Shown piece after piece: positions 23,467 to 32,428 of a DNA stretch of 50,690 nt. Numbering within the stretch: the first letter of the stretch is position 1; each line of letters begins with the position of its first letter. The translations under genes and the position numbers were made by a program. The notes under the pieces were generated by a model that ran no database searches, was not told the DNA's origin, and saw only the letters and a program-made list of their open reading frames with translations. Source of the stretch: an uncultured Collinsella sp. (GTDB lineage Bacteria > Actinomycetota > Coriobacteriia > Coriobacteriales > Coriobacteriaceae); the NCBI GenBank assembly GCA_934668875.1, contig CAKUON010000014.1, forward strand, positions 1 through 50,690. Reading direction: 5' to 3'.

Positions 23467-24894
23467 ATGCTCGTTAACACCAAGGCCAAGGTCGGCGTCT
23501 TCTCGATTGCCCTCGGTGCCTATCTTCCGCAGTTCCCGCAGCTCGTTCCCAATTTTGAGCAGCAGTACGAGGACTTTAAGGCCACGCTGCCCACGACCGT
23601 CGAGCTTATCGACGGCGGTATGGTGACCACCAAGGAGCAGGCTCAGGTCGCGGGCGACAAGTTCCGTGCCGAGGATGTCGACCTGGTCATCCTGCAGATG
23701 CTCACCTATGCCACGAGCTACAACGTGCTGCCGGTTGTGCGTGACCTGGACGTACCCGTCGTCGTGGTCAACGTGCAGAAGAAGGCTCAGCCCGATTACG
23801 CCAACACCGACATCCCCACGTGGCTGGGCGACTTGTACGCCTGCGGCGCCCCCGGCGAGGTCGTGGCCGACCTTAACCGCGCCGGCAAGCGTCACGCCGT
23901 GGTGACCGGCGTCGTCGAGGGTGGCGACCCGGCTGTGGCTGAGCAGCTCGAGCAGTGGTGCCGTGCCGCTCAGGTGCGTCGTCGCCTGCGCCGCACCAAC
24001 ATCGCCCAGATCGGCCGTCCGTACCCGGGCATGATGGACCTCTACATCGACGAGACGAACCTCTACAACCGTCTAGGCCTCTACACCAAGCAGTTCGACT
24101 GGGAGAAGATGTGGGCTATCGCCGACAACATCGACGACCAGACTGCCGTGGACGCCAAGGCTGCCGAGATCCTTGACACCTTTGACGTCGAGGGTGGCGC
24201 CAAGGTTTCCGACGAGCCCATTCAGGAGATGGCCAAGTACGTCGTCGCCTTTGAGCAGTGGGTCAAGGACGAGGAGATCGGCCTGGTCGCCAGCCACTAC
24301 GACGGTTACGCCAAGGGTCAGGCCGGCGTGCTTGACTCCATGCTCATCCCGGCGTTCTCCATGCTCATCAAGCAGGGCACGAGCTGCGCGGTCGAGGGCG
24401 ATATGAAGGTCGCCATCGCCATGAGCATCCTCAAGACCATCTCTGGCACCGGTCAGCTCTCCGAGATGTATTCCATCGACTTCCCCGAGGACATCGTCAT
24501 CATCGGTCACTCCGGCTCCGGCGATGCCGACATCTCGACCGCCAAGAAGCCGACCCTCAAGGTCGTTCCCGTGTTCCACGGCAAGACCGGTGGCGGCTAC
24601 CTCACCCAGTTCTACCCCGGCCACGGCACCATCACCTTCTTGGGCATCACGCAGGACGGCGACGGCAACTTTAAGTTTGTGGTTGCCGAGGGTGAGAACG
24701 TCGACGGCCCGATCTTCACGTTCGGCGACACCAACATGCGCATGAAGTTCTCGATCGGCGCCCGCGAGTTCATGGACCGCTGGAACGAGACCGGCCCGAC
24801 CCACCACATGGCCGCCTGCCTGGGCAGCCAGACCGACACGATCCTCAAGGTCGCCAAGATCCTGAACGTGCCTGTGGATGTCGTCTGTAGGTAA
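23467..24894 (+). CDS. L-fucose/L-arabinose isomerase-fold protein, candidate rhamnose isomerase
   Basis: A 475-residue protein of the FucI/AraA aldose-ketose isomerase fold. It has the N-terminal Rossmann-like domain (VFSIALGAYLPQFPQLVPNFEQQYEDF), a central TYATSYNVLPVVRDLDVPVVVVNVQ segment, and a C-terminal metal-binding domain with acidic residues and a conserved HSGSGDADIS and PVFHGKTGGGY. No TIM-barrel RhaA is present, although rhaB and rhaD are, so this protein is the best candidate to turn the aldose into the ketose that RhaB uses. That role is inference; L-arabinose or L-fucose isomerase are the alternatives. The ATG at 23467 follows TTGGAGGAAATC. It ends the cluster before a strong terminator. 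Confidence 0.75.
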   Translation: MLVNTKAKVGVFSIALGAYLPQFPQLVPNFEQQYEDFKATLPTTVELIDGGMVTTKEQAQVAGDKFRAEDVDLVILQMLTYATSYNVLPVVRDLDVPVVVVNVQKKAQPDYANTDIPTWLGDLYACGAPGEVVADLNRAGKRHAVVTGVVEGGDPAVAEQLEQWCRAAQVRRRLRRTNIAQIGRPYPGMMDLYIDETNLYNRLGLYTKQFDWEKMWAIADNIDDQTAVDAKAAEILDTFDVEGGAKVSDEPIQEMAKYVVAFEQWVKDEEIGLVASHYDGYAKGQAGVLDSMLIPAFSMLIKQGTSCAVEGDMKVAIAMSILKTISGTGQLSEMYSIDFPEDIVIIGHSGSGDADISTAKKPTLKVVPVFHGKTGGGYLTQFYPGHGTITFLGITQDGDGNFKFVVAEGENVDGPIFTFGDTNMRMKFSIGAREFMDRWNETGPTHHMAACLGSQTDTILKVAKILNVPVDVVCR

Positions 24895-24899
24895 CCTTG

Positions 24900-24924
24900 T
24901 TCCGTCGTTCTAACGAACGTTGCG
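24900..24924. repeat. post-stop palindrome, family member 2
   Basis: TTCCGTCGTTCTAACGAACG begins six bases after the isomerase stop codon and matches the element after the ABC permease gene, with a decayed right arm. Confidence 0.65.
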
Positions 24925-24937
24925 AACGCAAAAGAGT

Positions 24938-24976
24938 AAAGGGCCCGACAAGTACCTGCTTGCGGGCCCTTTTTGT
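24938..24976 (+). terminator. rho-independent terminator of the rhamnose-type cluster
   Basis: AAAGGGCCCG and CGGGCCCTTT form the stem around a 15-base loop, followed by TTGTTTT. Confidence 0.9.
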
Positions 24977-25023
24977 TTTGAGCGGCGGCCTGGGGCATCG
25001 GGGGTCTGTTGCTCGGTTCGGCT

Positions 25024-26385
25024 TTACAGACAGAAACACATGTAGAGCGGCAACCTGATAACGTCATCTTCCGCAACCAAAGGCTTGGGATGGAGGATAT
25101 AGCTCGTCCCTACGCGCTTTCCGAATTTCGCTGAAAACTTGTTGAGTGAAGATGTCCGGTATCGCTTTTTCGATTTGACTTCGATGGGGGACACTCTCAT
25201 GCGGCCAGCTGCATCGTCATATCCTTTGACAATCAGAAAATCAATCTCCATGGTGTTTTTAGGGTTTGAATCATCTCGAACGGAGTAGAAGTAAAGCCCA
25301 TGTCCCGACGCGGCGAGTTGCTGGGCAATTACGTTTTCCGTAAACATGCCCTCATTGATTTCGAGCTTATCGAGCAGTATGTCCCTGTAAACCTCATGTG
25401 GGGTTACCTGATTGTCGCGGAACGTTTGCGAAACCAAGAGGCCCGTGTCGGACATGTAGCATTTAAATGTTGAATCTTCCGCGCTAAGCGAGAGTCCGAC
25501 CGAGGGGTCTGTAACGCTAAGGCAAGTTGCCCCTATGCAAGAGTCGGCAAGCCAAAAGAATGAGTCGGCATAGTCGCGACTTCGTGCATTTTTGTCTAAT
25601 GCGGCGAGGCGATACTTTTTGTCGTGCTTTGCAAGCTGCCCCGGTAGGGTTCTAAAAACACGGCGGATCCTAGTGGCGTCCGTGCCTCCAAAGCGCTCGA
25701 TATCGAAATCATAGAGATTTAGAATGTCGCGTTTTACAACATCGACGGCACCAAAATCGTGCTTAGCAAGGTATTCGTCGACCGCTTGAGGCATACCTCC
25801 CACAAGCATGTATTCCCTAAAGAGCCGCTCGGCTTTTCTGTGGAGGGGAGGGGGTAGCGGTTGCAGGCTCTCGTATGAGGATCGAATTGCTTGGGCTAGA
25901 GGCCGTTCGTCGCATGCCCAGAGGAACTCTTCATAATCGAGAGGATGGAGTGTCATTGCACGCTCTTCCGAAGGGACGACAATCCCCTCGATGTTCTTTT
26001 TTATCGAGATGAGCGAGCCAGTTTCTATGTAGTCATAACGGCCGTCGGCGACGAGTTGCTTGATAAATTCTCGTGCGGCAGGAAAACGCTGAACCTCGTC
26101 AAGGACTATGACGGATTGTCGTTTGGGAAGGGCTGTGCCTGTATAAGCGGTCAGGTACATGAAGAAGGAGTCGATGTCAGATCGATATTGAAGGAAAAGC
26201 TCTTTAATGTCGTCAGAGACTTCTGAGAAGTCGAGCATGAGGCATGCTTCATATTCTCTGTGGGCGAATTCGCTCACGAGCGTGCTTTTGCCCACACGAC
26301 GGGCGCCCTCGATGAGTAGCGCTCTTGATCCTTTACATTCGTTCTTCCAAGCGAGAAGGCGCTGATACAGCTTTCGTTCGAACAT
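25024..26385 (-). CDS. AAA ATPase with DUF4143 domain
   Basis: A 453-residue ATPase of the AAA_14/DUF4143 group (COG1373-like). Walker A is EGARRVGKST (about 26-35), Walker B VIVLDEVQRF (about 91-100), then the sensor-like IETGSLIS. The LHPLDYEEFLWA motif follows, and the C-terminal DUF4143 part ends in a restriction-endonuclease-like core with EIDFLIV and PIEVKSKKRYRTSSL (D-ExK type). Such genes are common, scattered and often multi-copy in gut bacteria; their job is unsettled. Base composition is lower in GC than the flanks, a sign of transfer. Four 33-bp-phased direct repeats lie directly upstream of the ATG. Confidence 0.82.
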   Translation of the reverse strand: MFERKLYQRLLAWKNECKGSRALLIEGARRVGKSTLVSEFAHREYEACLMLDFSEVSDDIKELFLQYRSDIDSFFMYLTAYTGTALPKRQSVIVLDEVQRFPAAREFIKQLVADGRYDYIETGSLISIKKNIEGIVVPSEERAMTLHPLDYEEFLWACDERPLAQAIRSSYESLQPLPPPLHRKAERLFREYMLVGGMPQAVDEYLAKHDFGAVDVVKRDILNLYDFDIERFGGTDATRIRRVFRTLPGQLAKHDKKYRLAALDKNARSRDYADSFFWLADSCIGATCLSVTDPSVGLSLSAEDSTFKCYMSDTGLLVSQTFRDNQVTPHEVYRDILLDKLEINEGMFTENVIAQQLAASGHGLYFYSVRDDSNPKNTMEIDFLIVKGYDDAAGRMRVSPIEVKSKKRYRTSSLNKFSAKFGKRVGTSYILHPKPLVAEDDVIRLPLYMCFCL

Positions 26386-26417
26386 GATGCTCCAAACAGC
26401 TTAAATTATCTGCGTAA

Positions 26418-26549
26418 ACACGAAATGGAGAGTTAATTTAGCTGAATCATACACGAAATGGGAAGTTAAATATAGAGTAATTTACACGATATGGGAAGTT
26501 AAATACGCGCTAGTTTACACGAAATGGGAAGTTACGCTCGCGTGGGCAT
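26418..26549. repeat. four direct repeats with exact 33-bp period upstream of the DUF4143 ATPase
   Basis: The motif ACACGAAATGGGAAGTTAA, with one to three changes per copy, starts at 26418, 26451, 26484 and 26517. The first copy lies 33 bp from the first base of the ATPase ATG (26385). About 20 bases are conserved and 13 vary per unit. A 33-bp step keeps all copies on one face of the helix, as for a cooperatively binding protein. Confidence 0.85.
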
Positions 26550-26556
26550 AGATAGA

Positions 26557-26590
26557 TTACCCCGCTGCACCTAAAGACTCAGCGGGGTAA
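26557..26590. terminator. hairpin between the LacI gene end and the 33-bp repeats
   Basis: TTACCCCGCTG and CAGCGGGGTAA are perfect 11-bp arms with a 12-base loop. It lies five bases after the LacI stop codon on the minus strand and could terminate that transcript, although the T run is poor. Confidence 0.6.
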
Positions 26591-26594
26591 GCGG

Positions 26595-27707
26595 TTACAG
26601 GTACGCGCCGAGGTTGATGGCGGTGGCGTCGGTTTGGGTGCTTGCCTGGGTGCTCGCGCGTTCCAGCAAAAATGGGCGCACGATTTCCTGACGGTTGATG
26701 TCTTCGGTGGCGGTGACCGTTGTGACGGGGCGGGCGGCCGAGCCGACGCGGATGTGTTTGGTTTTGGGCGGTGTCTTTTGCTCGATTTGCTCCATCAGCA
26801 GCTGGACGCCCTTGCGGCCAATCTCGTAGCCCGGGGGAGCAACCGTGGTGAGCGAGACGGATCCGCTCCAGGCAAGCGGGTTACCGTCGCATCCGGCGAC
26901 AAGAATCTGGCCGGGGACACAGATGCCTTTGTCGACCAGCGCCGAGATGACGCCGGAGGCCAACACGTCGGTAAGTCCTACGACAAAATCGGGGCGCTCG
27001 TCGGTCGGGCGCTCGGCAATCTGTGCGCCGATGCCGTAACCGTCGGCTGCAGTGTTCCATTCACCGGCGTCGATGACTTCGATCTTAATGTCAGGGCGCA
27101 TTGCCAGCGCCTTGTGAATACCAAGAACGCGCAGGGTGAGCTGCATAAATGCCGCTCGGCCTACAACGACGATATGGCGCGCGCCGCGGGCTATGGCGAG
27201 TTCGGCAATGATGCGGCCCTGGGCCTCGTTGTCGGCTGCCACGTAGTAGCCGGGCTCGGAGCAGTGGATGTCCAGGTAGACGATGGGCACGGACATCTTG
27301 GCCATGGCCGGGTGCCAGTCAGGGGATGCCATGGGCTGAACCATGACGCCGGACATCTGCGTGCCCATAAAGTAGCGCAGGTAATGATCCTCAAGAATAT
27401 CGTTGTTGTCGGCATTGGCGATGAGCAGATCGTAGCCGTGCTTTCGGGCCTCGTTGTGGGCCCCGCTGGCGATCTGGAGCGAGAAGCCGTGGTCGAGGCG
27501 GGGGAGGACCAGGCCAAAGGACTTGGTGGTGCCGCCGGCCAGCTGACGGGCGCTTTGGTTGGGCAGGTAGCCTAGACGATTGATGGTCTCGTTGATGAGT
27601 TTGAGGGTCTCGGGGCGCAGCTTTTCGGGATGGTTGAGCGCGTTGGAAACCGTGCCCAACGAAACTCCGGCCTCGCGCGCGACGTCGCTGATTTTAACCT
27701 TTGCCAT
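26595..27707 (-). CDS. LacI-family transcriptional regulator, probable regulator of the rhamnose cluster
   Basis: A 370-residue repressor. The helix-turn-helix KISDVAREAGVSLGTVSNAL (about 4-23) and hinge LPNQSARQLAGG are followed by a periplasmic-binding-protein-like sensor domain (from about 60 on: KSFGLVLPRLDHGFSLQIASGAHNEARKHGYDLLIANADN). I take the ATG at 27707, behind AAGGGG, which starts right at the DNA-binding domain; the frame to 27848 reads through a repeat. A TGATGCGTTTCA box (27719-27730) near its own -10 suggests autoregulation, and similar boxes precede rhaB. A rhamnose-type sugar or phosphate is the likely effector, by context only. Confidence 0.85.
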   Translation of the reverse strand: MAKVKISDVAREAGVSLGTVSNALNHPEKLRPETLKLINETINRLGYLPNQSARQLAGGTTKSFGLVLPRLDHGFSLQIASGAHNEARKHGYDLLIANADNNDILEDHYLRYFMGTQMSGVMVQPMASPDWHPAMAKMSVPIVYLDIHCSEPGYYVAADNEAQGRIIAELAIARGARHIVVVGRAAFMQLTLRVLGIHKALAMRPDIKIEVIDAGEWNTAADGYGIGAQIAERPTDERPDFVVGLTDVLASGVISALVDKGICVPGQILVAGCDGNPLAWSGSVSLTTVAPPGYEIGRKGVQLLMEQIEQKTPPKTKHIRVGSAARPVTTVTATEDINRQEIVRPFLLERASTQASTQTDATAINLGAYL

Positions 27708-27718
27708 AGCGGCCCCTT

Positions 27719-27730
27719 TGATGCGTTTCA
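27719..27730 (-). promoter_or_regulatory. putative autoregulatory LacI operator
   Basis: On the minus strand the box reads TGAAACGCATCA, two changes from TGAAACGGTTCA ahead of rhaB. It lies between a TACAAT -10 (27743-27748, minus strand) and the ribosome binding site, a repressing position. Confidence 0.5.
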
Positions 27731-27771
27731 AGTACAAGCCTGATTGTAGCATCGCCCGACCCCGGGGTGTC

Positions 27772-27822
27772 AAAACCTGCCAATTAGGGACAGGTTTATT
27801 TTGGTAGGTTTTATCTGGGAAA
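27772..27822 (+). repeat. GGGACAG-core palindrome 3
   Basis: This copy matches the elements overlapping the larE and GntR gene stops but lies free in the LacI-glmS gap, with AAAACCTGCCAATTAGGGAC at its left end. The flank CCCAGATAAAACC is also shared, and with the larE copy the homology reaches CGGCGTTT. Confidence 0.75.
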
Positions 27823-27841
27823 ACGCCGACTCCGGCGCAGG

Positions 27842-27881
27842 CCACCACGAAGGGGGCAGTTCACAATCCCCTTCGTGGTGG
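27842..27881. repeat. palindrome with CCACCAC arms, copy 1
   Basis: CCACCACGAAGGGG and CCCCTTCGTGGTGG are perfect 14-bp arms. It is related in arm sequence to the element at 28071. Confidence 0.75.
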
Positions 27882-27902
27882 TTTTGCTGCCCCGGCTTTC
27901 AA

Positions 27903-28044
27903 TTGTCTCGATCTGTAACATCTGGACGGTGAAACCGGCTCTACACGTTACAGATTGAGACAAAACGTCGAGGTCGGACGGAAAATCTCGATCTGTAACA
28001 GTAAGCCCGCTTTCGGAGCTCTAGATGTTACAGATTGAGACAAA
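27903..28044. repeat. two tandem palindromes with TTGTCTC...GAGACAA arms
   Basis: TTGTCTCGATCTGTAAC (27903-27919) pairs with GTTACAGATTGAGACAA (27947-27963), and a second pair follows (27986-28000 with 28026-28040). Each pair has one G-T wobble. The 564-bp LacI-glmS gap is almost filled with five palindromes and holds no gene that I can see. Confidence 0.75.
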
Positions 28045-28070
28045 TCGCCGGAACGGGCCGCCGCCCCGGC

Positions 28071-28113
28071 CCAAACCACCACAAAGGTGCCTGTCCCCAT
28101 TGTGGTGGTTTGG
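28071..28113. repeat. GGGACAG-core palindrome 4 (CCACCAC arms, copy 2)
   Basis: CCAAACCACCACAA and TTGTGGTGGTTTGG are perfect 14-bp arms enclosing a loop with CTGTCCCC, the complement of GGGACAG. Confidence 0.8.
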
Positions 28114-28137
28114 ACCAGCTGGACGTGTGTGCATCGG

Positions 28138-28197
28138 GTGGTATCTAAGTTGAGATACCACTTCTGGTATATCAGCTTGCGGTTGCGTGAGTACAAT
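28138..28197 (+). promoter_or_regulatory. glmS promoter region with operator-like palindrome
   Basis: GTGGTATCT-AAGTTG-AGATACCAC (28138-28161) is a perfect inverted repeat. A second TGGTATATCA box follows, then a TACAAT -10 at 28192-28197. TGGTATA-type half-sites are typical of GntR/HutC regulators of amino-sugar genes (NagR/DasR), which fits glmS, but no such regulator can be assigned here. Confidence 0.45.
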
Positions 28198-28271
28198 ACT
28201 CGAACGTTATACGTCTCAGCGCTCCTTGTGCGTGGACGTCTTGCAGTCTCGCGAACGAAGGGATTTATCCT

Positions 28272-30119
<1,848 letters not shown>

Positions 30120-30123
30120 TCGA

Positions 30124-30139
30124 GTTCCGTCGTTCTAAC
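30124..30139. repeat. post-stop palindrome, family member 3 (truncated)
   Basis: GTTCCGTCGTTCTAAC lies four bases after the glmS stop codon; the right arm has been lost and the terminator follows at once. Confidence 0.55.
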
Positions 30140-30143
30140 AACT

Positions 30144-30182
30144 AAGGCCCGGCTCCGCATCAAGACGGAGCCGGGCCTTGTT
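30144..30182. terminator. terminator after glmS
   Basis: AAGGCCCGGCTCCG and CGGAGCCGGGCCTT are perfect 14-bp arms followed by GTTG. It serves glmS, and perhaps the convergent GntR gene in reverse. Confidence 0.82.
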
Positions 30183-30187
30183 GCATT

Positions 30188-30236
30188 TGCCCAGATAAAA
30201 CCTGCCAAAATAAACCTGTCCCTTTTTGGCAGGTTA
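30188..30236 (-). repeat. GGGACAG-core palindrome 5, overlapping the GntR stop
   Basis: Near-identical to the element at the larE stop. The GntR gene's TAA is the first part of the repeat, followed on the minus strand by CCTGCC, the GGGACAG loop, GGCAGG and TTTTAT. It can form a terminator-like hairpin. Confidence 0.78.
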
Positions 30237-30935
30237 GCGGAGCTTGCTGGTCTCGAAGTACTCGGGGAACTGATCGAGAACCTCGGTTTGGTTGCGGAAC
30301 ATCATATGCAGGTGCTTGCTGACTAAAAAGCTCGCTTCGATGGGGTCGCGACCGGCGATAGCGCGGCGAATCTGCTTGTGCTCGTTCACGATGTCCTGAT
30401 TGTCGAGAACCTGCGTGGCGGCGCGCAGCCAGCGGAAGCGCTCCAGGTCGGCATTGGTCTCCTCGAGCCACGACCACACAGTGCTGCGGCATGCGATGCT
30501 AAAAATCATGTGATGCATGAGGTTGTCGCTCAAAAAGAAGCCGATGCGATCCTCTTCGGCCATGGCCTTTTCCTGCAGCGCGATGGCGCGGTCGAGCTGC
30601 TCGATGCCGGCCGACGTGGCGCGCGCACAGCACTCCACGATCACCTGCTTTTCCAGATGCTCGCGGATGTAACAGGCACTCTCGGCAAGGGTGAGGTTGA
30701 TGGGCGAGACATAGGTGCCACTTTGGGGCACGGTACGCACCAGACCTTCCTGCGCCAAACGAACCAAAGCCTCGCGCACGGGGGTGCGCCCCATATCTAG
30801 GTCGTCGCAAAGCTGCTTGACGCCTAGCTTTTCGCCCGGCTTGTAGTCCAGGTAGACGATTTTGCGTCGAATGGTGTGGTAGGACTGGTCTTGTAGGCTT
30901 GTTTCTTGCTCGCCGACGTGCATCGATTCTTCCAT
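30234..30935 (-). CDS. GntR-family transcriptional regulator (FadR/FCD subfamily)
   Basis: A 233-residue regulator. The winged helix lies at about 18-80 (SYHTIRRKIVYLDYKPGEKLGVKQLCDDLDMGRTPVREALVRLAQEGLV in parts), where MGRTPVREAL is the GntR recognition-helix signature. The FCD ligand-binding domain follows (about 85-225) with metal-binding His residues, for example in DNLMHHMIF and EHKQIRRAI. FadR-subgroup proteins usually sense carboxylates or sugar acids. I take the ATG at 30935, with GAGG five bases upstream; the ATG at 30965 has no ribosome binding site. It is divergent from the YeiH-type transporter gene, a likely target. Confidence 0.85.
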   Translation of the reverse strand: MEESMHVGEQETSLQDQSYHTIRRKIVYLDYKPGEKLGVKQLCDDLDMGRTPVREALVRLAQEGLVRTVPQSGTYVSPINLTLAESACYIREHLEKQVIVECCARATSAGIEQLDRAIALQEKAMAEEDRIGFFLSDNLMHHMIFSIACRSTVWSWLEETNADLERFRWLRAATQVLDNQDIVNEHKQIRRAIAGRDPIEASFLVSKHLHMMFRNQTEVLDQFPEYFETSKLR

Positions 30936-31128
30936 AGTGCCTCGCAACCGTTCTATCAAACTCATATGTCAGTTGTTAATTATGCCGCGAATCAGCTCTC
31001 CGCGGTGAGTAATTCGACTGTCGCCCGAGAACTATTGCGGCATCTTAGTCGTTGTTTACGCAAGGCTGTGCTCAATGTTGCCGTATCATAAGCCGTCGCA
31101 AACGTGAAATAGAAAGAAGGAATCCCAT

Positions 31129-32163
31129 ATGCAACTGGCAAATTTCGTACGCGAGCGCTGGAAAGGCGTCTTGTTCTGCCTGATCATCGCCATTCCCGCG
31201 ACCTTGCTCGGCAAACAAATTGAAGTGGTCGGCGGTCCGGTGTTTGCCATCCTCTTTGGCATGGTCCTGGCGCTCGTCTTTCCCAAGAATCGTCGCGAAC
31301 AGCTCGCCGCCGGCGTTACCTATACGTCCAAAAAAGTCTTGCAGTACGCGGTTATCCTGCTTGGCTTTGGCATGAACCTCTCCCAGATTCTGTCCAAGGG
31401 CGCCCAGTCGCTGCCGATTATCGTGGCGACGATCTCGACCTCTCTTGTCGTCGCCTTCGTGCTCTGCCGCGTTATGAACGTGCCGGGTAAGATCGCGACG
31501 CTTGTGGGTGTGGGTTCGTCGATTTGCGGCGGTTCTGCCATCGCCGCGACCGCACCCGTCATCGATGCCGACGATCGTGAGATTGCCCAGGCCATTTCGG
31601 TTATCTTCCTGTTTAACGTTATCGCGGCGCTCGTGTTTCCGACGCTCGGTGGCATGCTCGGCCTGACCAACGAGGGCTTTGGGCTGTTTGCCGGCACCGC
31701 CATCAACGACACCTCGTCCGTAACGGCTGCGGCGAGCGCTTGGGACAGCATGCATCCCGGCGCCAACGTGCTCGAGAGCGCCACGGTGGTCAAGCTCACC
31801 AGGACGTTGGCCATTATCCCCATCACGTTGGTCCTTGCGTGCTGGCAGATGCATCTGGCGCGCAAGGCCGGGGGCGACGCCAAAAGCACGTTCTCGTTGA
31901 AACGCGCGTTTCCCATGTTTGTGCTGTTCTTTGTGCTGGCGAGCGTAATCACCACGGTGCTTCAGCTTCCCGTGTCCATCACGGCGCCCATCAAGGAGCT
32001 GTCGAAGTTCTTTATCGTGATGGCCATGGCGGCTATTGGCTTTAATACCGATATCGTCGAGCTGGTCAAAAAGGGCGGCAAGCCCATCGCGTTGGGCTTT
32101 TGCTGCTGGATTGGCATTGCGTGCATGAGTTTGGGGATGCAACACGTGCTGGGAATCTGGTAA
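31129..32163 (+). CDS. YeiH/UPF0324-family putative sulfate exporter
   Basis: A 344-residue membrane protein with about nine to eleven hydrophobic helices, of the YeiH family (Cons_hypoth698). Recognisable stretches are GGPVFAILFGMVLAL, KKVLQYAVILLGFGMNL, the Gly-rich GVGSSICGGSAIAATAPVI, and GTAINDTSSVTAA. Members are annotated as putative sulfate exporters; in enterobacteria yeiH is linked to a LysR regulator. Here it is divergent from a GntR/FCD regulator and followed by a degenerate NtrC-like regulator, so it may respond to an organic acid or sulfonate-like signal; that is a guess. The ATG follows AGAAAGAAGGAATCCCAT. Confidence 0.82.
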   Translation: MQLANFVRERWKGVLFCLIIAIPATLLGKQIEVVGGPVFAILFGMVLALVFPKNRREQLAAGVTYTSKKVLQYAVILLGFGMNLSQILSKGAQSLPIIVATISTSLVVAFVLCRVMNVPGKIATLVGVGSSICGGSAIAATAPVIDADDREIAQAISVIFLFNVIAALVFPTLGGMLGLTNEGFGLFAGTAINDTSSVTAAASAWDSMHPGANVLESATVVKLTRTLAIIPITLVLACWQMHLARKAGGDAKSTFSLKRAFPMFVLFFVLASVITTVLQLPVSITAPIKELSKFFIVMAMAAIGFNTDIVELVKKGGKPIALGFCCWIGIACMSLGMQHVLGIW

Positions 32164-32215
32164 AGAGGCAACTGATTTGCGTGCTGCGTGCTGGTGCGCG
32201 CATGCCTGCGGTGGA

Positions 32216-32303
32216 GCGATAGGAGCTCTTGCGGGTATGGCTTGTCCGCAGGTTTATAAGTCCCGAAGAGCTCTTATCGCCCCGCCAGGATGGCGATGCG
32301 GGG
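32216..32303. repeat. two adjacent hairpins after the YeiH gene
   Basis: GCGATAGGAGCTCTT (32216-32230) pairs with AAGAGCTCTTATCGC (32266-32280) with one mismatch. CCCCGC (32280) pairs with GCGGGG (32298). No T run follows. They fill the gap before the next regulator gene. Confidence 0.55.
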
Positions 32304-32428
32304 CAACACCTATACTCGCAGGACGGCGCTTTCTGTCCTATAGTGTTTGGTGAGCAATATCGTTCAATTTTGAAACACTTGAGATGCCAAGCCGCAGATA
32401 AGGGTCGTGGCTGGAGACGGGGCAAATC

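Noticed and set aside
26418..26549. CRISPR array
   Set aside because: The four units have a 33-bp period with ~20 conserved and only ~13 variable bases, too short for spacers, and no cas gene is near.
27907..28271. glmS ribozyme ahead of glmS
   Set aside because: The leader is filled with palindromic repeats and a promoter; no ribozyme core sequence or cleavage-site context is recognisable.
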